DNA of 64,000 nucleotides from Bin87 sp034423595. GTDB taxonomy: Bacteria > Chloroflexota > Dehalococcoidia > Lucifugimonadales > UBA3495. Below the pieces are notes generated by a model. The model was not told the origin of the DNA. It saw only the letters and a list, made by a program, of their open reading frames with translations, and ran no database searches. This document shows, piece after piece, positions 44,105-55,384 of this stretch. The stretch lies in contig OZ242258.1 in NCBI GenBank assembly GCA_965207025.1, positions 2,170,001 through 2,234,000 on the forward strand. Reading direction: 5' to 3'. The first letter of the stretch is position 1, and every line of letters starts with the position of its first letter. Position numbers and translations under genes: made by a program.

Positions 44105-45029
44105 AGACGCGCCCAAACTCGCGGCGTTCCCAGATGACGATGAACTGGGCGGCGATGAAGATGGAGCTGTAGGTTCCGACCACGACGCCGATAGCCACCA
44201 CCAACAACAGCTCGCGGATGGAGCTTCCACCAATCAGCAGCATGGCCATCAACACCAACAGCGTGGTGAAGCTGGTGTTGATGGAGCGGCCAACGCTTTC
44301 GATAATGCTGAGGTTTACGGTGTCCTCCAGCCGGCGGTCCGGCACCCGGATGGTGTTTTCGCGGATGCGGTCAAACACCACGATGGTGTCGTTCACCGAG
44401 TATCCGGCCACGGTCAGGATACCGACAATGAACATGGAGTTGACCTCCATGCCCAGCGCGCGGCCCAGGATGGAAAACACCCCCAGCACTATCAGCGTAT
44501 CGTGGGCCAGCGTGACGACCGCGGCGACTCCGTAGCGGTACGCCCGCGGCACCCGCCGGAAGGCGTACCAGATATACCCCAGAATGAACACCGACGCCAC
44601 CAGCAGGGCGAAAAAGGTATTGCGAACCGTTTCCTGGGCGATAATGGGCGAGACGGTGTCCACTCCCGATCCGGCAATGGGACCGATTGATTCCTCCAAA
44701 GCATCCTGAATGACCTGGAGTTCGGATACCTGGCCGCCGGTAGCCTCCTCCAATACGCGGGTGCGTATCAGGACCGAATCATCGCCCACCGCTTGTACCA
44801 AAGCGCCGGGATGGCCTAATTGGGACAGTACGCTCTGCACATCTGCCGACTGCACCGGTTCCTCAAACGATATGGTGAGCACCGACCCGCTGGTGAAATC
44901 GATCCCCGGGCGCAATCCGGAGCCGCCGCTGGCCCAACCCGGCGGCGCAATCATGGAAAGCAGACCGGGGATTATGACCAGAGCGGATAGGAGGAAGTAC
45001 CAACCCCGCTTGCCGACGATGTTGAACAT
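44073..45029 (-). CDS. secF: Protein translocase subunit SecF
   Basis: SecF (318 residues) with SecD forms the proton-driven accessory complex that pulls preproteins across the membrane through SecYEG. Six transmembrane segments are recognisable; the periplasmic P4-like domain after helix 1 covers about 35-125. Typical blocks are GIDFTSGSVLTISFE, ALLVASVFILGYIWYAFR, VVTLAHDTLIVLGVFS, VGILTVAGYSVNDTIVVFDRIREN (core YSVNDTIVVFDRIREN) and SIIESVGRSINTSFTTLL. secD lies 27 bases upstream. It overlaps the alcohol dehydrogenase gene at its 3' end. Confidence 0.96.
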   Translation of the reverse strand: MFNIVGKRGWYFLLSALVIIPGLLSMIAPPGWASGGSGLRPGIDFTSGSVLTISFEEPVQSADVQSVLSQLGHPGALVQAVGDDSVLIRTRVLEEATGGQVSELQVIQDALEESIGPIAGSGVDTVSPIIAQETVRNTFFALLVASVFILGYIWYAFRRVPRAYRYGVAAVVTLAHDTLIVLGVFSILGRALGMEVNSMFIVGILTVAGYSVNDTIVVFDRIRENTIRVPDRRLEDTVNLSIIESVGRSINTSFTTLLVLMAMLLIGGSSIRELLLVVAIGVVVGTYSSIFIAAQFIVIWERREFGRVFTLGRREAAA

Positions 45030-45056
45030 TTGCTAACGGCCTCTCTTTGGACAGGG

Positions 45057-46880
<1,824 letters not shown>

Positions 46881-46889
46881 ATCGCGTAA

Positions 46890-48365
46890 TTAAACCTCGA
46901 GTGCATTATCGGCCAGCAAACGCGCGGCCAGAGCCAGGGCATCTTCCCGGTTGGTAATTTCGCCCACCGCCTGAGCTTCGCGCAGTCGTTCCAGCAGCGC
47001 GCCGACGCGGGGGCCGGGTGGTATTTGCAGTGCGTCCATCAGGTTGTTGCCGTTCACCAAAGCGCGGGGGCCTTCCTCCCGGACTGGAGGCGCGGCTCCC
47101 GCTTCAAGAACAGTTGCAATCATTCTAGCATAGTTATTCCAGCGCTCCGGCGAAAGCTCCGGGCCGCGGGCCGCCAGGAAGTCCGCCATTGCGAGGTAGA
47201 GCGTGTCCACCGCGGCGTCTCCCACATCCCGATAGTAGCGGTAGATCGCACGCGGCGAGGGCATCTTATCGCGCTCGCGCAACTGGCTGGGTCGCAGGTG
47301 GTGCAACACCATGGCAGACACCAGGGCGGTGGTGCGACGGGACAAGCGGAGGGCCGGCAGCCGGGTTTCCACCATCTCCGCGCCCTGCTCACTGTGCCCC
47401 AGAAACCGGATGCGTCCATTCTGGTCCGGCGCCTTGGTCTGCGGCTTGGCAATGTCATGGAGCAGGGCCGCCAGCTTGAGCACAGTCCGCCGGGTATGTC
47501 CATCGCCGATTATCTCTGCGAAGTAAGCATCCTCTTTCGCGGTCCAGGGCGCCATGGTGTAGATGGCGTTGTTGCGATGCCCCGCCGTAACCGCCTCGGC
47601 GTATTCGACACAGTGCAACAGGTGGCCCCAAACGTCCCAGTAATGATGAGAGCGGGGCTGATCACAGCCGCGCGCAGCCTCCAGCTCCGGTATCACTCGG
47701 CATAGCAGGTCCAGGCGGTCCAGCACTTCAAGCTGTGTCCTGGCTCCATCGGCGGCCAGTATGGCCATGAATTCATCCCGCACCCGCTCGGCCGACACGC
47801 AATGCAGCAGGGCCGCGTCCCGGCGGATGGCCCGGGCGGTATCCGGCTCCATGCGAAAACCGAGGCGATTGGCCAACCGCACGCCCCGCAACATCCGGCC
47901 CGGATCGGCCTGAAACGTGCTATCGCCGGTGGCCCGCAGGACCCCTCTCACCAGGTCGGCCTTGCCGTTCAACGGGTCCACGATTGAGTCAAACCGCTCT
48001 TCGGAATCCCAACGGCGCACAGGCACAGCCATGGCGTCCACGGTGAAGTCTCGGGAGCGCAGATTTTCTTCCAGGGAGCCGTGATAGCCGTTCACGTCGA
48101 TGATGAACGGCGACGTGCCCTCCGTTTCGGGGGGGAGCGCAACCCGGGTGACGTTCCAAGACTCCACGGGCACCGGAGTGCCGCCGAGGAAATGGGCAAC
48201 CGCCCGCCCAATGGGTTGGGACTCGCCTGCCACCACGAGGTCGATGTCGTGGACTTCGCGGCCACGGATAGCGTCCCGGACCGCCCCACCGACTACCCAA
48301 ACGTCGGTGTCGCCCTGGGCAGCGAAGAACCCGCCCAGCCGGGTGAGCAGGCTATCGGCGTCCAT
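46890..48365 (-). CDS. CCA-adding enzyme / poly(A) polymerase family, with HD domain
   Basis: This 491-residue class II nucleotidyltransferase adds or repairs the tRNA 3' CCA, or makes poly(A). The head shows VWVVGGAVRDAIRGREVHDIDLV (core GGAVRDAIRGREVHDID, the GGxxRD and DxD catalytic pair), VTVDAMAV-like SRDFTVDAMAVPV with RD, and IRRDAALLHCVSAERVRDEF. The HD domain has LLHDIAKPQT (HD). It contains an alarmone-like tail typical of bacterial Cca. The window has tRNAs both with and without encoded CCA, so an adding enzyme is needed. It follows def by one base and precedes secD by 9. Confidence 0.9.
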   Translation of the reverse strand: MDADSLLTRLGGFFAAQGDTDVWVVGGAVRDAIRGREVHDIDLVVAGESQPIGRAVAHFLGGTPVPVESWNVTRVALPPETEGTSPFIIDVNGYHGSLEENLRSRDFTVDAMAVPVRRWDSEERFDSIVDPLNGKADLVRGVLRATGDSTFQADPGRMLRGVRLANRLGFRMEPDTARAIRRDAALLHCVSAERVRDEFMAILAADGARTQLEVLDRLDLLCRVIPELEAARGCDQPRSHHYWDVWGHLLHCVEYAEAVTAGHRNNAIYTMAPWTAKEDAYFAEIIGDGHTRRTVLKLAALLHDIAKPQTKAPDQNGRIRFLGHSEQGAEMVETRLPALRLSRRTTALVSAMVLHHLRPSQLRERDKMPSPRAIYRYYRDVGDAAVDTLYLAMADFLAARGPELSPERWNNYARMIATVLEAGAAPPVREEGPRALVNGNNLMDALQIPPGPRVGALLERLREAQAVGEITNREDALALAARLLADNALEV

Positions 48366-48366
48366 C

Positions 48367-49002
48367 TCAGTCGGCGGCGGTTGCGTCTTCGTCCGCAGGG
48401 GACACCGGCCGGCCGTTGGTGGAATCGAATTGGGGTAGCCGGGGAGCCCGGTTCATACGACGGGCGGCGTCCTCCAGTTCGGCTGCGTCCGGTTCGCCCG
48501 TGGGGATGTATTCCACGTCGCCGTCTTCGGTGACGTGGATGCGGAAAAACTGGTCGTGGGCAATCAGGTGGTCAATGTAGAGGATGCCATTGAGGTGATC
48601 CGTCTCATGCTCAATGGCCTGGGCCAATACGCAATCGGCTTTGATCCGCTGCTGTTTGCCGGCAAGGTCCTGGTAACGCAGGCGAATGCGCACCGAGCGG
48701 TTGACCATGCCGCGGTAGCCGGGCAGGCTGAGGCAACCCTCTTCAACCTCGCGTTCCCCTTCCCGCCGGATGATTTCCGGGTTGACCAGTATCAAAGGTT
48801 CTTCCCAGTCCTCCGGTTTGACCACGCAGAGACGCTGCAATACCCCAACCTGATTGGCGGCCAACCCGACACCGCGCTCCGCTTCCATGGTTTCGCACAT
48901 GTCGGCGGCCAGCTTGGCCAGCTTGGCATCGAAGCGAGTGACCTTGATGGCCCGCTGACGCAGGATTGGATCGGGAAATTTGCGCACTTCCAGTATTGCC
49001 AC
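48367..49002 (-). CDS. def: Peptide deformylase
   Basis: This 211-residue metalloenzyme removes the N-formyl group of nascent proteins. The three motifs are all present: GVGLAANQVGVLQR (motif 1), EGCLSLPGYRGMV (motif 2, Cys ligand) and QAIEHETDHLNGILY (HExxH motif 3). The start is GTG at 49002; the frame continues upstream to 49089, but those residues do not resemble the family. A GGGG stretch lies about 8-11 bases upstream. The C-terminal 45 residues form an acidic tail beyond the usual length (DEDATAAD end). Formyl groups come from the folate pool, and fhs lies directly upstream on the same strand. Confidence 0.95.
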   Translation of the reverse strand: MAILEVRKFPDPILRQRAIKVTRFDAKLAKLAADMCETMEAERGVGLAANQVGVLQRLCVVKPEDWEEPLILVNPEIIRREGEREVEEGCLSLPGYRGMVNRSVRIRLRYQDLAGKQQRIKADCVLAQAIEHETDHLNGILYIDHLIAHDQFFRIHVTEDGDVEYIPTGEPDAAELEDAARRMNRAPRLPQFDSTNGRPVSPADEDATAAD

Positions 49003-49108
49003 GGTTGAACCCCAATGTTGGGACGATTGGGTCGATTCGTCATTACGAATTTCGCTATGATGATGACCGATTATATGCTTGCGCCTCAAACGGTGTAAAG
49101 CGACACGT

Positions 49109-50746
49109 TTACAACCCGGTTATCTCTCCGTCCGGCGTGACGTCCATGTCCATCGCTCGGGGGCGCGTCGGCAGTCCCGGCAGCGTCTCGATTCTTCCGG
49201 CCAGCGCGTAGAGGAACCCCGCGCCCACGGACGCGCGTAGGTCCGAAATCGGGAAAGTGTAACCCGACGGGCTGCCGCGCAGCGTGGGGTCGTGGGACAC
49301 GGACAGGTGCGTCTTCGCCATGCAGATAGGCAGGTTTCCCCAGCCCTGTTCGGTGAAGAACCGCGCCCGTCGTCGGGCCTCTGCCGACCAACTCACGGAC
49401 TCGGCGCCGTACACACGCTTCGCCAACGCCAGGGTCTTCTCCTCAATGGTTCCATCAAGTTCGTAAGCGTAATCGATGCGGTCCGGCGCGGCATCGGCGT
49501 CTCCAGTAGCGCGTGCCACTGCCTCGGCCAGAGCCATGCCGCCCTCGCCGCCCTCGGTGAATCCGGCGTATTCTGCCGTGGCGTAGGCGCCGGCGTCGGT
49601 GGCTATTTCGGCGGCCGCCTGCAATTCCTCGGCGCTGTCGCCGGGGAAGCGGTTCAACGCCACCACGCAGGGCAAACCGAACGCCCGCACGTTGTTGATG
49701 TGGTGGACCATGTTCACCGCGCCGGCTTTCATAGCGTCCAGGTTCGGTTCGCCCAGTTGGCGCCGGGTCGCTCCGCCGTGCCACCGCATGGCCCGGACGG
49801 AGGAAACCAGCACCGCCGCGCTCACCGGAAGGCCGCCCTGGCGCGTCTTGATGTGCATGAACTTCTCGAAGCCCAGGTCAGAACCGAAGCCCGCCTCGGT
49901 GATGATGTGATCGGCGTAACCCATGGACAGGCGGTCGGCGATGATGGAGCTGCACCCGTGGGCGATGTTGCCGAAAGGCCCCGCGTGGACGATGGCGGGC
50001 TGACCTTCCAGCGTCTGCACCAAATTGGGCATGATGGTGTGCCGCATCACGGCCATCAGCGAGCCCTCAAATCCCAGGTCGCCCACCGACACCGGCGCGC
50101 CGCTGCGGTTGGTTCCCACCACCATGCGGGAGAGCCGCCCCCGCAGGTCATCCAGGTCAGCCGTCAACGCCAGAATCGCCATGATTTCCGACGCGGTGAT
50201 GAAATCGAACCGAGTTTCCCGCAGCGGACTGTTGGCGCTGCCGCCCAGGCCGGCCGTAATCTGGCGCAACGCCCGGTCCGAGGCATCCGTAACCCGCGAC
50301 CACGTGACGCCCTCCGGAGCCATGTCGTTGGCATTGTTGCGATAGACGGCATTCTCCACCAATGCCGCCAGCAGGTTGTGGGTGGAACCTACCGCGTGGG
50401 CATCGCCGGTAAAGTGGATGTTGATTTCATCCTCGGGGACGATGCGAGCCTTGCCGCCTCCGGTTCCGCCGCCCTTGATGCCGAAAATCGGGCCCAGCGC
50501 AGGTTCTCGCAGGTTGACGACGGGTTTGTACCCCAACCTGCCCAATCCGTCGGTCAATCCAATTGAAGTGGTTGTCTTCCCTTCTCCGGCGGGAGTTGGG
50601 GTGATGCCGGTCACCACCACCAGTTTGCCCTGCGGCCCGTCGGATTTGATGGCGTCCAGGCTGATCTTCGCCTTGTAACGCCCAAATGGAATAAGGTGCT
50701 CGTCGTCTATGCCAAGCCGTTCTGCCACCGCGTAAATCGGGTCCAT
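49109..50746 (-). CDS. fhs: Formate--tetrahydrofolate ligase
   Basis: This 545-residue ATP-dependent enzyme makes 10-formyl-THF from formate, the entry to the Wood-Ljungdahl methyl branch or simply one-carbon supply. It has the P-loop TPTPAGEGKTTTSIGLTDG (about 62-80), GIKGGGTGGGKARIVP, INIHFTGDAHAVGSTHNLL, VVALNRFPGDSAEE and CMAKTHLSVSHDPTLRGSP. The start is the ATG at 50746 because GGGGG lies just upstream; the frame to 50860 is unsupported. No FolD or MTHFR is in the window, so acetogenesis is not implied. It runs divergently from the iron-type operon at 51027. Confidence 0.97.
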   Translation of the reverse strand: MDPIYAVAERLGIDDEHLIPFGRYKAKISLDAIKSDGPQGKLVVVTGITPTPAGEGKTTTSIGLTDGLGRLGYKPVVNLREPALGPIFGIKGGGTGGGKARIVPEDEINIHFTGDAHAVGSTHNLLAALVENAVYRNNANDMAPEGVTWSRVTDASDRALRQITAGLGGSANSPLRETRFDFITASEIMAILALTADLDDLRGRLSRMVVGTNRSGAPVSVGDLGFEGSLMAVMRHTIMPNLVQTLEGQPAIVHAGPFGNIAHGCSSIIADRLSMGYADHIITEAGFGSDLGFEKFMHIKTRQGGLPVSAAVLVSSVRAMRWHGGATRRQLGEPNLDAMKAGAVNMVHHINNVRAFGLPCVVALNRFPGDSAEELQAAAEIATDAGAYATAEYAGFTEGGEGGMALAEAVARATGDADAAPDRIDYAYELDGTIEEKTLALAKRVYGAESVSWSAEARRRARFFTEQGWGNLPICMAKTHLSVSHDPTLRGSPSGYTFPISDLRASVGAGFLYALAGRIETLPGLPTRPRAMDMDVTPDGEITGL

Positions 50747-50904
50747 TTCGCCCCCGCTGTTATGTCGGATGGATTTATCATAGCGCACCACGGCGGATTT
50801 GGCAGTAAGGCCCAGGTTACGTATTATCATCCGTAACGCCGCAATCAAACGCTTCGTCAACCAATCTTTAAATCTGGTTTGGCAATTTTAAATTTTTATA
50901 AGTG

Positions 50905-50933
50905 TTGACGTAGTAAAAATTTTACTGTAAAAA
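50905..50933 (+). promoter_or_regulatory. Promoter with an operator-like dyad for the FecBCD-type operon
   Basis: TTGACG (50905-50910), a 17-base spacer and TAAAAA (50928-50933) make a sigma-70-like promoter about 94 bases before the first binding-protein gene. Inside the spacer AGTAAAA-A-TTTTACT (50912-50926) is a perfect 15-bp dyad with one centre base, placed where a repressor would block polymerase. The flanks are strongly AT-rich. An iron- or heme-sensing repressor (Fur/DtxR-like) is inferred from position and the operon's function, not from a known consensus. Confidence 0.6.
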
Positions 50934-51026
50934 TGCATTAGAAATTCATATCGACGAGGAAAATTTGCGAGGGACGTAATCTCGAACTAGATCCGTCCTA
51001 TTCGCATTGCCCAATGGAGGTAGGTT

Positions 51027-52463
51027 GTGACTCGCTCAAAGCATACGAGATCCTTCATGACGCCCGTTTTGGTCATCCTTGGACTTTTCGCGCTGATCGC
51101 CGTTGGATGCGGCCCGTCAGCCCCCGTTCAGCAACCGCCCGCCGCAGCGCCGGCGCCGGCGATTGACCAGGATGCCCTGCGCGCATTAGTTCAAGAGGCG
51201 GTGGCCTCGGCCGCTGCCGAAAGCGCCGACCCGGAGGAGATCAGAGTAATGGTTGAAGACGCCGTGGCGGCAAACTCAACGCCCGGCGTCACCTCGGAAG
51301 AACTACAAGCCTCGGTAGAGAAAGCCGTGTCCGAAGCCCTGGCCGCCCAGGAAACGGCTCAGCCCCAACCTGCCGCTACCCAACCCGAGACGACGCCCGA
51401 CTCCATCATACTAACGGACATTGCCGGGCGCACGGTGAATATCGATATGCCGGTCGAGCGCATCATATTGGGCGAAGCGAGGCAGATCTACATCGCCGCC
51501 GCGTTGCAGCCGGGCAATCCATTCAACAAAATCGTAGGCTGGCGCAGTGACCTCCGTCAGTTCGATGCTGACACGTACAACAAATATCTGGAAGTCTATC
51601 CGGAGGTGGCGGACATACCAGAATTTGGAAGCCCGTACAGCGGCGATTTCAGCGTGGAGAAAGCCATCGCCCTCGAAGCCGACGTGGTGACGTTGAACTT
51701 GGGTGGCCTGGAAAGGGCAAGGGAAGCCGGCATGATCAACCAACTGGCAGCGGTCGGGATCCCGGTTGTCGTAATTGACTACCGCCAGTTCCCGCTGGAA
51801 AACACCGTTCCCAGCACAATTCTGCTGGGGCGCCTGTTTAGCGAGGAAGAACGGGCCCAGGAGATCGTCGACTTCTACCTCCAGCAGGTCAACAAGGTGT
51901 ATTCCGTCATTGAAAGCGTTGAGGGAGAAAAGCCCCTGGTGCTGTTGGACCGGGCGGCTGGCATCCAGAGCGCGGCGGACTGCTGCCGCACCCACGCCAG
52001 CTCCAACCTGGGGTTGATGATTGAGCGTGCCGGCGGTGTCAACCTGGGTTCCGATCTGCTTCCCGGAGCGTCCGGAACCCTGAACGCCGAGCAGATATTC
52101 GTATCCAATCCAGACGTCATCATTGCTACCGGGTCCAATTGGTTCACCTACAACCCGGAAGGCGACTTCGTCAGCATGGGCTATTTCACCGATCCGGTGG
52201 ATGCCCGGATGAGGCTGAAGGCCCTTGGTGAGAAGCGCCCGGGATGGAGTGAGCTGCGAGCTTTGCAAGAAGGCCGGCATCACGCGGTGTGGCACCAGTT
52301 CTATAACTCTCCCTACAACTTTGCGGTGCTCCAGCAGTTCGCCAAATGGTTCTATCCGGAGGAATTCGCGGATATGGACCCCATAGCCAACTTCACGGAG
52401 TTCCATGACCGGTTCCTGCCCATCAGCTACAGCGGCACCTTTTTCGTGTCTGCCGTAGAGTAG
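51027..52463 (+). CDS. ABC transporter substrate-binding lipoprotein (iron-siderophore/heme/cobalamin type), copy 1
   Basis: This 478-residue exported lipoprotein has the signal VLVILGLFALIAVGC with lipobox AVGC-GP (Cys about 29). A linker of about 80 residues is predicted helical (ADPEEIRVMVEDAVAANS, then TSEELQASVEKAVSEALAA), and then comes a Peripla_BP_2 domain: SIILTDIAGRTVNIDMPVER, VVIDYRQFPLENTVPS, a CCRTHASSNLGLM segment and NPDVIIATGSNWF. The start is GTG at 51027 behind GGAGG six bases upstream. The binding domain of this class handles Fe(III)-siderophores, heme or cobalamin; the ligand is open. The second copy, permease and ATPase follow. Confidence 0.9.
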   Translation: MTRSKHTRSFMTPVLVILGLFALIAVGCGPSAPVQQPPAAAPAPAIDQDALRALVQEAVASAAAESADPEEIRVMVEDAVAANSTPGVTSEELQASVEKAVSEALAAQETAQPQPAATQPETTPDSIILTDIAGRTVNIDMPVERIILGEARQIYIAAALQPGNPFNKIVGWRSDLRQFDADTYNKYLEVYPEVADIPEFGSPYSGDFSVEKAIALEADVVTLNLGGLERAREAGMINQLAAVGIPVVVIDYRQFPLENTVPSTILLGRLFSEEERAQEIVDFYLQQVNKVYSVIESVEGEKPLVLLDRAAGIQSAADCCRTHASSNLGLMIERAGGVNLGSDLLPGASGTLNAEQIFVSNPDVIIATGSNWFTYNPEGDFVSMGYFTDPVDARMRLKALGEKRPGWSELRALQEGRHHAVWHQFYNSPYNFAVLQQFAKWFYPEEFADMDPIANFTEFHDRFLPISYSGTFFVSAVE

Positions 52464-52646
52464 TCGATCTGGCACTCTCCCGCCCACCAGGGTCGTGAGC
52501 CGCCCGGCTACCACTGTGTCCCCTGACAACGCGGGCGCCTCATCGAAACCGCGGCATCAGCTCCGAGCTAACAACCCGCCAGGCGAGACTGGCAAAAATG
52601 ACGAACTGAGTTCGCCCTACATTCAACTGTCCAATGGAAGTAATCT

Positions 52647-54074
52647 ATGACCCGACCAAAGTGTACGAAATCCTTCATGACGCCCGTTTTGGTCATCCTT
52701 GGACTTTTCGCGCTGATCGCCGTTGGATGCGGCCCGTCAGCCCCCGTTCAGCAACCGCCCGCCGTGGAAGCGGCGCCGGTTATTGATGAGGAAGCCCTGC
52801 GTACACTGATTCAGGAAGCGGTGGAATCGGCTGCTACCGAAAGCGCCGACCCGAAGGACATCAGAGGAATGGTTGAAGACGCCGTGGCGGCAAACTCAAC
52901 GCCCGGCGTCACATCGGAAGAACTACAGGCCTCCGTCGGAAAAGCCGTGTCGGAAGTGCTGACGGCACAGGAAGCGGGACGGCAAGCCGCTATCCAAACT
53001 GAGGCGACGCCCGACTCCATCATACTTACGGACATTGCCGGGCGCACCGTGTCAATCGAAAGACCCGTCGAGAGGGTCATCCTCACTGAAGGGCGTCACA
53101 TTTACGTAATAGCCGCGCTACAACCTGACAACCCCTTCGACAGGATAGTGGGTTGGCGGCCTGATCTGAAATCGGCTGATGGAGACGGATACAGGAAATA
53201 CTTGGAACTGTTCCCTGAAATTGACAACATCCCCGAATTTGGACGGGTGGATCGAGGAGATTTCAGCGTCGAACAAGCTATTGCCTTGGAACCTGACGTC
53301 GTTACTCTGGGTTTGAACAGCTTGGCAAGAGCGAAAGAATCAGAGGTGATTGACCAACTGACTGAAGCTGGCATAGCAGTCGTTGTGGTGGACTTTCGGT
53401 TGTTTCCGTTGGAAAACAGCGTGCCCAGCACCTATCTCTTGGGACGCCTATTTAATCAGGAAAAGCGCGCCAGAGCATTCGTGGACTTCTATCTGCAGCA
53501 GGTCAACCAGGTGTACTCCCGGGTCGCCCAAATTGAGGAAGCCGACAAGCCGTTAGTCTTTATGGATAGGGGAGCGAGGCTATCTGCGGAATGTTGCCGT
53601 AGTTACGGCAGCGGGAGCTTGGGGCTAATGGTAGAACCGGCCGGGGGCATCAACCTCGGGTCGGAATTCCTTCCTACAAACGGCGGCACGTTGAATCCGG
53701 AGCAGATCCTAATTGCTAACCCTGACCACATTATCGCTACCGGATCCAACTGGTACTTGAATCGCCCAGAAGGGGGGTTCGTGAGTCTTGGCTACTTTAC
53801 CGAACCGTCCGAAGCCAGGGTTTTGTTGAATGCCTTGGTCGAGGGCAGATCGGGTTGGGACAGCTTAGCTGCGGTGAAAAATGGCAGGTACCACGCCGTG
53901 TGGCACCAGTTTTACCGCTCTCCCTACCACTTCGTAGCCTTGAAACAATTCGCAAAATGGTTCCATCCCGAGGAATTCAAGGATATGGACCCGGCAGCGA
54001 ATTTTGCGGAGTTCCACCGCCGTTTCTTGCCAATCAGCTATAGCGGTGCCTTTTTCGTCGACGGCGTCGAGTAG
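52647..54074 (+). CDS. ABC transporter substrate-binding lipoprotein, copy 2
   Basis: This is the 475-residue paralogue of copy 1, with the same layout: lipobox AVGC-GP, helical linker, Peripla_BP_2 domain. The first 94 bases shared with copy 1 (52671-52764 and 51051-51144) are identical, as is 52868-52912 with 51248-51292, while the binding domains have diverged considerably. A double Cys (LSAECCRSYGSGSLGLM) is kept. The start is ATG at 52647 with GGAAG upstream. Two receptors feeding one permease would widen ligand range or affinity; that is inference. Confidence 0.9.
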   Translation: MTRPKCTKSFMTPVLVILGLFALIAVGCGPSAPVQQPPAVEAAPVIDEEALRTLIQEAVESAATESADPKDIRGMVEDAVAANSTPGVTSEELQASVGKAVSEVLTAQEAGRQAAIQTEATPDSIILTDIAGRTVSIERPVERVILTEGRHIYVIAALQPDNPFDRIVGWRPDLKSADGDGYRKYLELFPEIDNIPEFGRVDRGDFSVEQAIALEPDVVTLGLNSLARAKESEVIDQLTEAGIAVVVVDFRLFPLENSVPSTYLLGRLFNQEKRARAFVDFYLQQVNQVYSRVAQIEEADKPLVFMDRGARLSAECCRSYGSGSLGLMVEPAGGINLGSEFLPTNGGTLNPEQILIANPDHIIATGSNWYLNRPEGGFVSLGYFTEPSEARVLLNALVEGRSGWDSLAAVKNGRYHAVWHQFYRSPYHFVALKQFAKWFHPEEFKDMDPAANFAEFHRRFLPISYSGAFFVDGVE

Positions 54075-54292
54075 TGCCGCTTATTATTCGCTCCCCGGCG
54101 CGCGATGCGCTGAGATCTCGCTGCGCCAAGATTCAGCCAGAGCGTCTAATCGAAACCGGGAATGCACCCGGGGCCGGAGCGAACCGTTGATGCAAATGGT
54201 TTTTCCGTGCCGACAGTAACAGGATATCGGGTAATGAACGTCCCGAAACAGTAGGCCATCTTCTTGTGGCGTGACCGACGCAAAGGTGCAAA

Positions 54293-55384
54293 ATGAATGC
54301 AGACCAACGGGCCCTGCAACCGGCGGCCGGTGAGATAACCGCAGCCAGGGGCCGGCAGATTTACCGGCAGATAACCGGGCGCAAATATCTGATCATGGTG
54401 GGTCTCGCCATCGTGCTCGGATGCACCCTGGTGTTGGACATATCCCTGGGACCCGCTCGCCTCAGCCTTTGGGAAGTCGTCTCCACGATTTTCATGCCCG
54501 GCTCAGCTGAGCTTACGACCAGGGTCATCGTTTGGGACATCCGGATGCCCATCGCGCTGATGGCGGTGCTGGTCGGCGCGGCTCTGTCCATCGCGGGCGC
54601 GGAGATGCAGACCATACTCAATAACCCTCTGGCCAGCCCATTCACGCTGGGAATATCCGCGGCCGCGGGTTTCGGAGCGGCCCTCGCGCTGGTGCTGGGA
54701 CTGAGTATCATCCCGTTTGCCGGAATTTTTCTGGTTTCCGCCAATGCTTTCGTCTTCGCGATGATCGCGTCCATGACCATCTTCGTCTTGAGCGGACTGA
54801 GAGGCGTCACCGTCGAGACGATGGTGCTCCTGGGGATTGCCCTGGTGTTCCTGTTCAGCTCTCTCCTGGCCCTGATGCAGTACATCGCCTCCGAACAGGC
54901 TTTGCAGCAAGTGGTGTTCTGGACTCTCGGCAGCCTGGTGAAGGCCACCTGGCCCAAAATCGGCATCGCCGCGCTGGTGTTACTGGTCACTACGCCCCTG
55001 TTTGTCAAGCACGTATGGACCCTCACCGCTCTCAGGCTGGGCGACGACAAGGCGCACAGCCTGGGGATCAACGTGCGCAAGTTGCGCTTGCAAGTGCTCA
55101 TTTCAGTATCGATCCTGGCGGCAGCGGCTGTGGCGTTCGTGGGCACCATCGGGTTCGTCGGATTGGTTGGGCCGCACGTGGCGCGGATGCTGGTGGGAGA
55201 AGATCAGCGGTTCTTCCTTCCCATGTCGGCCATATGCGGCGCGATCCTGCTCTCGGCGGCCTCTATCGTCAGCAAGATGATTACTCCGGGGGCGATTTTC
55301 CCTATCGGGATCATCACGTCGCTGGTCGGGGTGCCGTTCTTCTTGAGCCTGATTCTCGCCAAGCGGAGGCAGCTCTGGTCATGA
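54293..55384 (+). CDS. FecCD/BtuC-family ABC transporter permease
   Basis: This 363-residue inner-membrane permease has about nine to ten helices. Signature stretches are RVIVWDIRMPIALMAVLVGA (the usual RLPR-type entry; here WDIRMPIALM), GAEMQTILNNPLASPFTLGIS (typical GxxxQxxxxNPLAxPxxLG), LRLGDDKAHSLGINVRKLRL (the loop that docks the ATPase) and GTIGFVGLVGPHVARMLVGED. It spans the membrane as a homodimer in this family. It overlaps the ATPase gene by four bases (ATGA), an operonic stop-start. Confidence 0.94.
   Translation: MNADQRALQPAAGEITAARGRQIYRQITGRKYLIMVGLAIVLGCTLVLDISLGPARLSLWEVVSTIFMPGSAELTTRVIVWDIRMPIALMAVLVGAALSIAGAEMQTILNNPLASPFTLGISAAAGFGAALALVLGLSIIPFAGIFLVSANAFVFAMIASMTIFVLSGLRGVTVETMVLLGIALVFLFSSLLALMQYIASEQALQQVVFWTLGSLVKATWPKIGIAALVLLVTTPLFVKHVWTLTALRLGDDKAHSLGINVRKLRLQVLISVSILAAAAVAFVGTIGFVGLVGPHVARMLVGEDQRFFLPMSAICGAILLSAASIVSKMITPGAIFPIGIITSLVGVPFFLSLILAKRRQLWS

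Noticed and set aside
49292..50566. A 424-residue plus-strand open frame rich in His, Arg and Gly
   Set aside because: Antisense to fhs; no plausible domain and composition typical of shadow frames.
50747..50904. A tetrahydrofolate riboswitch ahead of fhs
   Set aside because: I looked for conserved folate-riboswitch pairing in the leader and found no convincing match.
51411..52529. A 372-residue minus-strand open frame
   Set aside because: Antisense to the first binding lipoprotein gene, which has a clear signal peptide and conserved domain.
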